The notes beneath the pieces were generated by a model. That model made no database searches, was not told the origin of the DNA, and saw only the letters and a list, made by a program, of their open reading frames with translations. From positions 248,001 to 312,000 of the forward strand of contig NZ_JAWQFO010000004.1 of NCBI RefSeq assembly GCF_033436665.1: a DNA stretch of 64,000 nucleotides, in the 5' to 3' direction. This document shows, in pieces, positions 56,766-64,000 of the stretch. Origin of the DNA: JAWQFO01 sp033436665. GTDB taxonomy: Bacteria; Pseudomonadota; Alphaproteobacteria; Rhodobacterales; Rhodobacteraceae. Within the stretch, counting starts at the first letter, position 1. The number at the start of each line of letters is the position of its first letter. A program made the position numbers and the translations under genes.

Positions 56766-57779
56766 ATGACGATGAAATCCGTTCTGACGGGTGCCGCGGG
56801 CGCAGCGCTCTTGGCCACCACGGCACTGGCCGAGCCGGTCACACTGCGCGTGCAGACCCACTATGCCACCGAGCACCCCACCGGGCAGATGCTGGCGCAA
56901 TGGTCCGATGACGTGAGCGTCATGTCCGGCGGCGACATTACGGTCGAGATGTTCTACTCGTCGTCCGTCGTGGCGACCACCGAGACCTTCGACGCCGCGA
57001 TCAACGGCATCGTCGATTGCGACGCCACCGGCGGCGCCTACCAGACCGGCAAGAACCCCGCGTTCCAGTTCGTCGGCGACATCATGGGCGGTTACGACAC
57101 GCCCTGGCAGCAGTATTCCTGGCTCTACTACGGCGGCGGTTACGACGCGGCCCAGGAACTCTACAACGCCCAGAACATGCAGCTGATCGGCTGGTCTATC
57201 TACGGGCAGGAATCGCTGTCCTCCTCGAAGCCGATCGCGGGCTTCGAAGATCTCAAGGGCTGGAAGTTCCGTTCGCCCCCGGGCATGGAAACCGAGATCT
57301 TCGAAAAGCTCGGCGCCTCGCCGATCGTGATGGACTTCACCGAGATCTTCACCGCGCTTGAGACCGGCATCATCGACGGCGCGGACGCCTCGGGCCTCTA
57401 CAACAACGTGGGTCTGGGTCTCTACGACATTGTCAAGCACGCCACCTACCCCGGCTTCCACTCGATGCCGTCGGACCACCTGGCGTGCAATCTCGACGTC
57501 TGGAACGGTCTGACCGACCAGCAGCGCCGGATCATCGACACGGCCTGGCAGAAGGTCTCGTTCCAGATCGCGCTGTCGAACGAGCTCAACAACGCGCAGG
57601 CGGCCGCCGAACTGACCGAGCAGGGCGTGACGCTTTACGACTGGTCGTCCGAGGACCGCGCCGAATTCCGCAAGGCCGCGCAGGCCGCCTGGGATGACTG
57701 GGGCACCCGCTCGCCCGAGGCCGGCAAGATCCTCGAAAGCCACAAGGTCTACCTGCGACAGCTGGGCCTGATCGAGTAA
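56766..57779 (+). CDS. dctP: TRAP transporter solute-binding protein (DctP family)
   Basis: A 337-residue periplasmic binding protein with signal peptide (MKSVLTGAAGAALLATTALA). Features are LRVQTHYATEHPTGQMLAQWSDDV near the start, FEDLKGWKFRSPPGMETEIFEKLGASPIVMDFTEIFTALETGIIDGAD, where the Arg of KFRSPP is the carboxylate-binding residue of TRAP receptors, and SMPSDHLACNLDVWNGLTDQQRRI. A very strong ribosome site (GGGAGGAG) precedes ATG 56766. The Arg suggests an organic acid ligand. It is the first gene of dctPQM and is followed by a hairpin that probably lowers expression of the membrane genes. Confidence 0.93.
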   Translation: MTMKSVLTGAAGAALLATTALAEPVTLRVQTHYATEHPTGQMLAQWSDDVSVMSGGDITVEMFYSSSVVATTETFDAAINGIVDCDATGGAYQTGKNPAFQFVGDIMGGYDTPWQQYSWLYYGGGYDAAQELYNAQNMQLIGWSIYGQESLSSSKPIAGFEDLKGWKFRSPPGMETEIFEKLGASPIVMDFTEIFTALETGIIDGADASGLYNNVGLGLYDIVKHATYPGFHSMPSDHLACNLDVWNGLTDQQRRIIDTAWQKVSFQIALSNELNNAQAAAELTEQGVTLYDWSSEDRAEFRKAAQAAWDDWGTRSPEAGKILESHKVYLRQLGLIE

Positions 57780-57812
57780 GACCCGGCCGGCATCTGACCG
57801 GTTGACACCATC

Positions 57813-57840
57813 GCCGCGGGACCCTCACCGGACCCGCGGC
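57813..57840 (+). terminator. stem-loop between dctP and dctQ (attenuating hairpin)
   Basis: GCCGCGGG (57813-57820) and CCCGCGGC (57833-57840) are perfect arms around a 12-base loop. No T-run follows, so read-through is likely. Such hairpins in receptor-permease operons give more receptor than membrane protein. Confidence 0.6.
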
Positions 57841-57881
57841 CACGGCGCGGAAAACGCCAAGAAAATCGGGGGAGGACGGGC

Positions 57882-58685
57882 ATGGAATCCGATAGCCTGT
57901 GGCTGGGAGCGCTGCGCAAGCCGGTGAAACTGCTGATGTTCGGCTTCATCGGGCTGACGACGCTGATCTACATGTGGCTGGTCTTCAACCGCATCCTGTC
58001 CGCCGACGCCATCGGCATGCACGAGATGATCCGGCCCGAAGGGCGCCCGCTGGTCACCGTCATGCTCTTGTCCTTCTCCGCCGCAGTCCTCTTCGCGGGG
58101 CTCTACTTTTCCGATTTCCAGGGCGCGATCGAGCCTGCGCCCACCGGGCCGATGGACATCTTCTCGCTGGTGATCGCGCGCATCGCGATGATCATGGTGG
58201 CCTTCATCGTGCTGGTGATGTTCTACGAGGTCGTCTCGCGCTACGTCTTCTCGAGGCCGACGCTCTGGGCCAATGAACTGTCGCTGTGGATCGCCGCCTT
58301 CGTGTTCCTGATGGCCGGGCAGTATGCCATGCAGCAGCGCAGCCATATCCGGATCTACGTGATCTACGACATGATGCCGCGCTGGCTGCAGAAGACATCG
58401 GACGTGCTGTCGCTGGCGCTGCTGCTGTTCTTCACCTTCGCGCTGGTCTGGGGCGGCTACGGCGATGCCGAGACCCGTTTTTTGCGGATGGAGACCTTCG
58501 GCACCGCCTGGGACCCGCCGATCCCCGGCATCGTGAAGCCCGCGATCCTGATCCTCATCGTCCTCGTGGCGATCCAGGCGATATCCAACCTGATCGCCGA
58601 CTGGCACAAGCTGCCCGAGCATCACGGCCCCGACGAGATCGACGAGGTCGAGATCGAAAACATCCGCAAGACGCTGGAGAAGTAA
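57882..58685 (+). CDS. dctQ: TRAP transporter small membrane subunit (DctQ family)
   Basis: A 267-residue inner-membrane protein. It is longer than the usual 160-200 residues because of an N-terminal extension with one or two extra hydrophobic segments (LLMFGFIGLTTLIYMWLVF and LVTVMLLSFSAAVLFAGLYF). The family core follows: MIMVAFIVLVMFYEVVSRYVFSRPTLWANELSLWIAAFVFLMAG, then RSHIRIYVIYDMMP. It pairs with DctM in the membrane. ATG 57882 follows GGGGGAGGAC. The dctM start lies one base past its stop. Confidence 0.9.
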   Translation: MESDSLWLGALRKPVKLLMFGFIGLTTLIYMWLVFNRILSADAIGMHEMIRPEGRPLVTVMLLSFSAAVLFAGLYFSDFQGAIEPAPTGPMDIFSLVIARIAMIMVAFIVLVMFYEVVSRYVFSRPTLWANELSLWIAAFVFLMAGQYAMQQRSHIRIYVIYDMMPRWLQKTSDVLSLALLLFFTFALVWGGYGDAETRFLRMETFGTAWDPPIPGIVKPAILILIVLVAIQAISNLIADWHKLPEHHGPDEIDEVEIENIRKTLEK

Positions 58686-58686
58686 C

Positions 58687-60315
58687 GTGGAATTTCTCGA
58701 ATACTTCGCCTGGATGAAGGTGTCCGACGTCGGCACGCTCAGCGTCTACCTGCTGATCGGCATGTTCATCCTGCTCGCCATCGGGATGCCGCTCGGCTTC
58801 GCTTCGGCCTTCCTGGCGGTGGCGGTGCTGATCATGAAGTTCGGGCCCGAGCTTCTGTTCGGCAACTTCGGCAAGGGACCAATGTCCGTCTTGGCGCAGG
58901 CCGTTTACCGGCAGATGACGAACTACGTGCTTATATCGGTGCCGCTCTTCATCTTCATGGCGGCGCTGCTGGAGCGGTCGGGCATCGCGCGCGACATGTA
59001 CAGCTCGCTCAACCTGTGGCTCAGCCGGGCGCGCGGCGGCATCGCCATCGTGACCTCGATCATGGCCGTCATCATGGCCGCGATGTCCGGTATCATCGGC
59101 GGCGAGGTGGTGCTTCTGGGCCTGATCGCCCTGCCCCAGATGCTGCGGTTGGGATACAACCAGAACCTCGCCATCGGCACGATCTGCGCCAGCGGCAGCC
59201 TCGGGACGATGATCCCGCCCTCGATCGTGCTGATCTTCTACGGGCTGGTCACCGAGACCTCGATCAAGGCGTTGTTCACCGCGTCCTTCCTGCCCGGCTT
59301 CATGCTGGCCACGTTCTTCATCATCTACATCATCATCCGCACGCGAGTTAACCCGTCGCTGGCCCCGCTGCCGCCCGAGAACCCGGGCGACCCCAAGGGC
59401 CGGGAAAAGTGGCTGATGTTCCTCGGCTTCATCTGCAAGTTCGGGCTCTGGATTACCGGCGTGCTGATCCTGCGCGCGGTCTTTTTCACCGTGACCGGCG
59501 AGAACCAGGTCATCGAGGGTGTCGACCCGATCGCACTCGGCATGGTGTCGGACATTCCCTGGCTGGTCGGCTTCTTCGTCGTCGCACTGTTGCTGATGCT
59601 TTTCGTCGCCGGGCGCGAGCGCACCGCGAAAGGCTGGGAGATGGGCAAGGGCCTGATCGCGCCGACCATCGTGATCGGTGTCGTGCTGGGCTCGATCTAC
59701 ATGGGCATCACCGGCATCACCGAGGCCGCGGGGATGGGTGTCATGGCCGTCTTCACCATCGGCCTCGTCCGGCGCGAGATGACCTTCGAGATCGTCTGGG
59801 ACAGCCTGATGCGCACGCTCAAGTCCACGGGAACGATCATCTGGGTGACCATCGGCGCGGCCTCTCTCGCGGCGGCCTACACGCTGGCCGGCGGGCCGAC
59901 CTACGTTGCCAACATGATCGTCTCGGCGGATCTGCCGACGATGGGGATCATCCTGGTGATGATGTTCATCTTCCTGATCATGGGCATGTTCATGGACTGG
60001 GTCGGCATCGTGCTGCTGATCATGCCGGTGTTCCTGCCCATCGTGCTGAAGCTGCCGGTCGAGGAACTGGGGTTCCTCGGCGACCTCGATCCGCGCCATG
60101 TCGCGGTCTGGTTCGGCGTGGTCTTCTGTATGAACATGCAGGTCAGCTTCCTGTCGCCGCCCTTCGGTCCGGCCGCCTTCTATCTCAAGTCCGTGGCGCC
60201 GCCGCATATCTCGCTGACGGCGATCTTCCGGGGCTTCCTGCCGTTCATCTGCCTGCAGCTGCTGGCCCTGTCGGTGCTTCTGATCTGGCCCAATATCGTC
60301 ACGGTCTTCCTCTAG
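58687..60315 (+). CDS. dctM: TRAP transporter large membrane subunit (DctM family)
   Basis: A 542-residue, roughly 12-segment membrane protein that forms the sodium-driven permease. Family stretches are MFILLAIGMPLGFASAFLAVAVL, GIAIVTSIMAVIMAAMSGIIGGEVVLLGLIALPQMLRLGYN, TICASGSLGTMIPPSIVLIFYG, MFIFLIMGMFMDWVGIVLLIMPVFLPI and SPPFGPAAFYLKSVAPP. It is larger than the common 430 residues because of an inserted region around residues 220-300. It uses a GTG start at 58687, one base after dctQ. A hairpin follows its stop. Confidence 0.92.
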   Translation: MEFLEYFAWMKVSDVGTLSVYLLIGMFILLAIGMPLGFASAFLAVAVLIMKFGPELLFGNFGKGPMSVLAQAVYRQMTNYVLISVPLFIFMAALLERSGIARDMYSSLNLWLSRARGGIAIVTSIMAVIMAAMSGIIGGEVVLLGLIALPQMLRLGYNQNLAIGTICASGSLGTMIPPSIVLIFYGLVTETSIKALFTASFLPGFMLATFFIIYIIIRTRVNPSLAPLPPENPGDPKGREKWLMFLGFICKFGLWITGVLILRAVFFTVTGENQVIEGVDPIALGMVSDIPWLVGFFVVALLLMLFVAGRERTAKGWEMGKGLIAPTIVIGVVLGSIYMGITGITEAAGMGVMAVFTIGLVRREMTFEIVWDSLMRTLKSTGTIIWVTIGAASLAAAYTLAGGPTYVANMIVSADLPTMGIILVMMFIFLIMGMFMDWVGIVLLIMPVFLPIVLKLPVEELGFLGDLDPRHVAVWFGVVFCMNMQVSFLSPPFGPAAFYLKSVAPPHISLTAIFRGFLPFICLQLLALSVLLIWPNIVTVFL

Positions 60316-60329
60316 GGCGGGGCTTGGCC

Positions 60330-60355
60330 GCGGCCCGGTTGCAATTCCGGGCCGC
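60330..60355 (+). terminator. hairpin after dctM
   Basis: Nine-base arms (60330-60338 and 60347-60355) pair perfectly around an 8-base loop TTGCAATT. No T-run follows, so it is a weak terminator or an mRNA-end stabiliser between dctM and the next gene. Confidence 0.55.
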
Positions 60356-60384
60356 CGCGCCACGTGGTGTGCGGGAGGCGGAAG

Positions 60385-61020
60385 ATGAATGACGAAACCA
60401 CCACGCCTGCGGTCGAGGAGGTCCCGAAGCTGATGATCGCGCTGGGGGTCTATGCGATCACCGGCTGCATACTGTTCATCTGCTCGATCCTGATCGCCGA
60501 TTTCGTCGTCCCCGACCACGACTGGGTCGCCGACACGATCAGCGACCTCGGAGCCGGACGCTACGAGTTCATCGTCGATACCGGCATCTACGCGTTTTCC
60601 GCCTCGCTGATCGCGATCGCCCTGCTGGCCGCCCATGTGCATCTGGGCGGCTTGGGCTGGAGCCTCGGCACGGTCGGGTTCGCGCTGGCGGGCCTGATCG
60701 TGTTCCTGGTCGGGGCCCGCAACGAATACGGCGACAACGACAGCGAAGGCGTCGTCATCCACGTCTACCTCGTCTACGCCCTCGGGGTTCTGTTCGCCGC
60801 CGCACCTGCGCTGATGTCGCGTGGAGCCGGCCGTGCCGGTCCCGGGTACCGTCGCGCTCTGATCGGGCTCGCGGTGCTCTGGACGGTGTCTGCTCCCATC
60901 TTCTTCGTGCTGCCGACGGAAATCGACGGGATCTACGAGCGCTACCTCGGCCTTGTCGCCATGGCCGTCGTCGTGACCTTCGCCCGGCTCTTCATCGCCC
61001 GGGGACGCAAGCTCGGATAG
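60385..61020 (+). CDS. DUF998-family membrane protein
   Basis: A 211-residue inner-membrane protein with about six hydrophobic segments. ADTISDLGAGRYEFIVDTGIYAFSASLIAIALLAA is the recognisable DUF998 pattern (ISDLG.G near the N-terminal loop), followed by HVYLVYALGVLFAAAPALMSRG. ATG 60385 has GGAGGCGG upstream. It lies 69 bp after dctM on the same strand, separated by a hairpin. The family has no well-established function; a link to the TRAP transporter is only positional. Confidence 0.75.
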   Translation: MNDETTTPAVEEVPKLMIALGVYAITGCILFICSILIADFVVPDHDWVADTISDLGAGRYEFIVDTGIYAFSASLIAIALLAAHVHLGGLGWSLGTVGFALAGLIVFLVGARNEYGDNDSEGVVIHVYLVYALGVLFAAAPALMSRGAGRAGPGYRRALIGLAVLWTVSAPIFFVLPTEIDGIYERYLGLVAMAVVVTFARLFIARGRKLG

Positions 61021-61256
61021 CCGGGTCCGGCGCGGAGTCTTTTTGCGATTGCGGTTCCCCCCCGGGTCATGGGTAAATGCACCTGCCCCGACGGCACGCC
61101 AGAGGCGCGCCGGCAAGGCGATCCGGACACGGGTCGCGTGCGGCAGCATTTGAACACACGGCAGGAACGGCAGGCGCGCGTGCCCATCGAAACGAGGACG
61201 ATCCGGGACACGCAGGAGGACGCGCGCACCCGAGTTGCGAACACCGGCGGAGCGTC

Positions 61257-62150
61257 ATGCGCGGCGTGATCCCGCGCCAGGAGCGCACGGCCTCGGGCGT
61301 CTTCACGATGCTCTTGGCGGTCGTCTTTTTCACCTGCATCGACACGTCGGCGAAATGGCTCAATATCGCCGGCATCCCGGTGATGCAGATCGTCTTTGCC
61401 CGCTATGCCGGACACCTCGTCTATGCCGGGCTCTTCTACCTGCCGCAGGAGCGGCTTGCCGCGTTCCGGTCCAACGCCCCGGCCAAGCAGGTGCTGCGCT
61501 CGTTCTTCCTGTTCGGCAGCACGATCCTGAACTTCTGGGCTTTGAAATTCCTGCCGATCACCGTCACCACCACGATCGCGTTCGCCCAGCCCATCGCGAT
61601 CACCGTGCTGGCCATCCCGATCCTCGGAGAGCAGGTCGGCCTGCGCCGCTTTCTTGCGGTCTGCGTGGGGTTCATCGGCGTGCTGGTCGTCGTCCAGCCG
61701 TGGAGCGCCGCCTTCCACCCGGCGATGTTCCTCAGCCTCACGACGCTCGGCCTTGCGGCGATGTATTTCGTGATGACGCGCATGCTGGCGGGCGTCGAGA
61801 CCGACGCCACCCAGCAGATGTGGCCCAGCCTGCTGGCCACGCTGGTGCTTGCCCCCTTCGCCTGGCAGGTCTGGACCTGGCCCGAAACCGCGACGCAGTG
61901 GGCGGTCCTGTTCGCCATCGGCGGCTTCGGCGCGATCGGCCACATCCTGACCAACGTCGCGCACCGCTGGGCCGATGCCTCGATCCTCGCGCCGATGATC
62001 TACAGCCAGCTGTTTCTGGCCGCCGTCGCCGGCATCCTCGTCTTCGATACCTGGCCCACGGTCTGGACGCTCGGCGGCGGGCTGATCATCATCGGCTCAG
62101 GCCTCTACATCTGGCAGCGCGAGAAGGCGAAGGCTGGCAGCCCCGACTAA
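61257..62150 (+). CDS. EamA/DMT-superfamily transporter
   Basis: A 297-residue, ten-segment inner-membrane exporter. The two EamA repeats are seen in FTMLLAVVFFTCIDTSAKWLNIAGIPVMQIVFARY, followed by FLPITVTTTIAFAQPIAITVLAIPILGEQVGLRRFLAVCVGFIGVLVV, and in the second half by LTNVAHRWADASILAPMIYSQLFLAAVAGILVFD. The gap 61021-61256 upstream holds no convincing gene. ATG 61257 has CGGAG just before it; the longer frame to 61077 has no membrane-like sequence. It converges on the SDR gene with a 4-bp overlap of stops. The substrate is unknown. Confidence 0.85.
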   Translation: MRGVIPRQERTASGVFTMLLAVVFFTCIDTSAKWLNIAGIPVMQIVFARYAGHLVYAGLFYLPQERLAAFRSNAPAKQVLRSFFLFGSTILNFWALKFLPITVTTTIAFAQPIAITVLAIPILGEQVGLRRFLAVCVGFIGVLVVVQPWSAAFHPAMFLSLTTLGLAAMYFVMTRMLAGVETDATQQMWPSLLATLVLAPFAWQVWTWPETATQWAVLFAIGGFGAIGHILTNVAHRWADASILAPMIYSQLFLAAVAGILVFDTWPTVWTLGGGLIIIGSGLYIWQREKAKAGSPD

Positions 62151-62881
62151 CCGCGACCGATGTAGGGCATCGCCGAGGCCATCACGGTCATGAACTGCAC
62201 GTTGGCCTCGAGCGGCAGCGAGGCCATGTGCAGCACCGAATCCGACACGTTGCTCACGTCCATCACCGGCTCGACCGCGATCGACCCGTCGGCCTGCGGC
62301 ACGCCGGCGGTCATCTTCGAGGCCATGTCGGTCAGCGCATTGCCGATGTCGATCTGACCGCAGGCGATGTTGAAGGGACGGCCGTCGAGGCTGATGGTCT
62401 TGGTGAGGCCGGTGATCGCGTGCTTGGAGGCGGTGTAGGCCACCGAGCCCCAACGCGGAACGTAGGCCGAGACCGAACCGTTGTTGATGATACGCCCGCC
62501 CTGCGGATCCTGGTGGCGCATGATGCGGAACGCCGCGCGCGCCGCGATGAAGCTGCCGGTGAGGTTGATCTCGATCAGCTTGCGCCAGTCGCCGACGTCG
62601 ATCTCGTCGATCGGCGCGCCGCCGAGGCTGACGCCCGCGTTGTTGAACAGCGCGTCGAGATGGCCCCATTCGCCCGTCGCCTTGTCGAAGGCGGCATCGA
62701 CCTCCGCCTCGTCGGTCACATCGCAGGGCAGCACCAGCGCGTGTTCGTTGCCTGCCGCCGTTTCCTGCAGCGGGCCTTCGCGGCGTCCGACGAGGCCGAC
62801 GCGCCAGCCCGCGTCCAGGAAGGCGTTCGCGGTGGCGCGCCCCACGCCGCTGCCGGCACCGGTGATCAGGATCGATTTCAT
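62147..62881 (-). CDS. short-chain dehydrogenase/reductase
   Basis: A 244-residue NAD(P)-dependent classical SDR. TGAGSGVGRA is the cofactor motif near residue 7, DVTDEAEV, NNAGVSLGG, IINNGSVSAYVPRWGSVAYTASKHAI with the catalytic Ser-Tyr-x-x-x-Lys, and CGQIDIGNALTDMASKM in place of the usual PG-motif. It starts 42 bp after the PhyH gene on the same strand, so the two are probably one unit. The substrate is probably a small alcohol or sugar derivative. Confidence 0.9.
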   Translation of the reverse strand: MKSILITGAGSGVGRATANAFLDAGWRVGLVGRREGPLQETAAGNEHALVLPCDVTDEAEVDAAFDKATGEWGHLDALFNNAGVSLGGAPIDEIDVGDWRKLIEINLTGSFIAARAAFRIMRHQDPQGGRIINNGSVSAYVPRWGSVAYTASKHAITGLTKTISLDGRPFNIACGQIDIGNALTDMASKMTAGVPQADGSIAVEPVMDVSNVSDSVLHMASLPLEANVQFMTVMASAMPYIGRG

Positions 62882-62922
62882 GAGTGTCTCCTTGGATGTC
62901 TCGCGACGTGGGGCCCTGGGCC

Positions 62923-63822
62923 TCAGGTCGCCTTCGCGAAGGCGCTCTTCGCCCCCGCAGATTCCTGTGTCTTGAAGATGGAACTGCTGTCCGGCGCCGG
63001 CGGCAGCGGCATGACGACGGGCACCTGTTCGACCCGGGGCGTCAGGCAGGGTTTGCCGGTGATCGTGCGGTCCTGCAGATCCTCCCAGAACCTGCGCTGG
63101 CCCAGCGCGTGGAAATAGCTGTTCGAGCCGAGGATCGGCCAGGCGTCAGCCCTGGCGATCTCGTAGAACAGGATGCGCCGCGCGCGGTCGCTGACGTTCG
63201 GGGCCGAGCCGTGCAGGATGCGGGTGTGATGCACGGTCATGCTGCCGGCCTTGCCGGTCAGGGTGACGATCCTGTCCTTCTTGAACTGCGGATCGTCGGG
63301 GTCGATGGCCCCGGCGAACACGCCGTTGACATGATGGCTGAGGATCGGCCCGCGATGGCTGCCCGGCACCACCATCAGCGGGCCGTTGTCGGCGTCGACA
63401 TCCTCGAGCATCAGGCCGAAAGCCAGCAGATCGTCGTTGGTGTGCGGGTAGAAATGCCAGTCCTGGTGCCATTCCACGGCCGCCCCGCCGCCGGGTGCCT
63501 TGGTGTTGAGCTTCGAGGTCAGCAGCGTCGTGTCCGGCCCGAGCAGGTCATGCAGCACCTCGGTCATGCGCAAGTTGCGCAGAACCTCCCAGTAGAACGG
63601 ATCGCGCTTGTGCGGCAGCTTGATGCGCGTGAGGCGCGGAGTGTCCGGCCCGTGGCCCGCGTCGAGATCGTAGACCTCGTTGCTTTCGCGCACGTCCCGC
63701 GAGGCGTCGATCAACCCGTTGGTGATCTCGCGCAGCCGCGCAAGCTCGTCCGGCGTCACCACGTCCTCGACCAGCAGGTAGCCGTTCTCGGCGTAAAACT
63801 CCTTGTCGGCCTCGCTCAGCAT
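62923..63822 (-). CDS. phytanoyl-CoA dioxygenase (PhyH)-family Fe(II)/2-oxoglutarate oxygenase
   Basis: A 299-residue cytoplasmic protein with the jelly-roll iron site: EWHQDWHFYPHTNDD holds the H-x-D pair, and GSMTVHHTRILHGSAPNVSDRARRILFYEI holds the distal His and the 2-oxoglutarate Arg. FGLMLEDVDADNGPLMVVPGSHRGP is typical of PhyH. It hydroxylates an unknown substrate. It lacks the ectoine-hydroxylase signature of EctD. The start ATG 63822 follows a purine-rich AGGGAGG. It is flanked downstream by the SDR and upstream by another oxidoreductase-like gene, fitting a short catabolic unit. Confidence 0.85.
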   Translation of the reverse strand: MLSEADKEFYAENGYLLVEDVVTPDELARLREITNGLIDASRDVRESNEVYDLDAGHGPDTPRLTRIKLPHKRDPFYWEVLRNLRMTEVLHDLLGPDTTLLTSKLNTKAPGGGAAVEWHQDWHFYPHTNDDLLAFGLMLEDVDADNGPLMVVPGSHRGPILSHHVNGVFAGAIDPDDPQFKKDRIVTLTGKAGSMTVHHTRILHGSAPNVSDRARRILFYEIARADAWPILGSNSYFHALGQRRFWEDLQDRTITGKPCLTPRVEQVPVVMPLPPAPDSSSIFKTQESAGAKSAFAKAT

Positions 63823-63838
63823 GTCCGGTCCTCCCTCC

Positions 63839-64000
63839 CTAGCGGCCCTTCTTCGCCTCTTCCTCCATGTCGACCCCGCACAGCCGCGCGACGTGATCCG
63901 AGATCATCGGCACGTAATCCTGGCCCTTCCCGATCGCCTCGACATGGGCAAAATACTGCAACGCGGCCGAGGACATGACGTTGACCATGCCCGCCTCCAT
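63839..64000 (-). CDS. C-terminal 53 residues of a further gene, perhaps a dehydrogenase (partial)
   Basis: The minus-strand frame ending at TAG (63841-63839) is open to the window edge. It translates as MVNVMSSAALQYFAHVEAIGKG, then QDYVPMISDHVARLCGVDMEEEAKKGR. The helix pattern recalls the C-terminal domain of 3-hydroxyisobutyrate-type dehydrogenases, but the fragment is too short to be sure. It lies 17 bp upstream of the PhyH gene on the same strand, so it is probably cotranscribed with it. Confidence 0.55.
   Translation of the reverse strand: MEAGMVNVMSSAALQYFAHVEAIGKGQDYVPMISDHVARLCGVDMEEEAKKGR

Noticed and set aside
58555..61149. 864-residue minus-strand frame opposite dctM
   Set aside because: It is the shadow of a membrane-protein gene. 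Its His/Asp/Arg/Gln-rich composition is what the complement of hydrophobic codons gives.
61069..61269. 66-residue plus-strand frame (MGKCTCPDGTPEARR...) before the EamA gene
   Set aside because: It has no ribosome site, no membrane or family features and overlaps the EamA start. The gap shows no other support for a gene.
62923..63822. Ectoine hydroxylase EctD
   Set aside because: It is a PhyH-family oxygenase but lacks the EctD signature, and it lies 50 kb from the ect operon in another unit.
1..64000. tRNA, rRNA, CRISPR arrays and insertion sequences
   Set aside because: I looked through the intergenic gaps and saw no cloverleaf, repeat-spacer pattern, transposase or terminal inverted repeats.

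Overview
The window is high-GC DNA from a marine or saline alphaproteobacterium, most likely a Rhodobacteraceae/Roseobacter-type organism. The reasons are an ectoine operon with its own aspartokinase and a divergent MarR regulator, a thiosulfate-oxidation cluster in the order soxRS-VWXYZABCD, a TRAP transporter, TTTGCAAA-type sites upstream of a propionyl-CoA synthetase, and alphaproteobacterial housekeeping genes. Assignments come from reading translated motifs and gene order; no database search was run.

1-9.96 kb: central metabolism. This holds the 3' part of a MaeB-type malic enzyme, a small lipoprotein, prpE behind a dense regulatory region, an EEP-fold phosphohydrolase, NAD kinase, glyA, a luciferase-like flavin oxidoreductase and a SAF-domain oxidoreductase. 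A hairpin separates the last gene from the converging ect operon.

9.96-14.5 kb: ectABC-ask on the minus strand, with ectR diverging. The gap carries a perfect 15-bp palindrome and a promoter-like element. No ectoine hydroxylase (ectD) is seen.

14.6-24.6 kb: sox cluster. soxV to soxD run on the minus strand and soxS-soxR diverge. A soxH-like gene and a DUF302 gene lie beyond soxD. A strong hairpin with a T-run follows soxA, so soxBCD may have its own promoter. SoxR has the paired cysteines of persulfide-sensing ArsR repressors, and ATTCA/TGAAT elements sit in the three control gaps.

24.9-48.2 kb: the most unusual part, 17 tightly packed plus-strand genes for a contractile, phage-tail-like apparatus. 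They include a sheath, tube, probable assembly chaperone, gpU/circularisation-like protein, 1134-residue helical tape-measure candidate, 978-residue protein with membrane segments and an M23 peptidase domain, gpD-like hub, gpV-like spike, PAAR-like tip, gp25-like wedge, baseplate J, a gpI-like protein with an inserted beta-propeller, and three large terminal proteins, one with five exact 48-residue repeats. There are no capsid, terminase, portal, integrase, lysis, AAA+ ATPase or recognisable toxin genes. It is therefore neither an evident prophage, a classical tailocin, a type VI secretion locus nor a standard Afp/PVC-type system.

48.2-54.4 kb: a minus-strand group running fadL-like porin, cytochrome P450, two unrecognised membrane-linked proteins and a DyP-type peroxidase. 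It converges on the tail-like operon with a 4-bp gap. It looks like an uptake and oxidation unit for a hydrophobic compound; any link to the injection apparatus is only positional.

54.5-64 kb: a second SAF-domain oxidoreductase, an FCD-type GntR regulator facing two GGTATACC palindromes, a TRAP transporter (dctP-hairpin-dctQ-dctM), a DUF998 membrane protein, an EamA exporter, a short-chain dehydrogenase, a PhyH-type dioxygenase and the 3' end of one more gene. This is probably a catabolic island for an unidentified organic acid or related compound.
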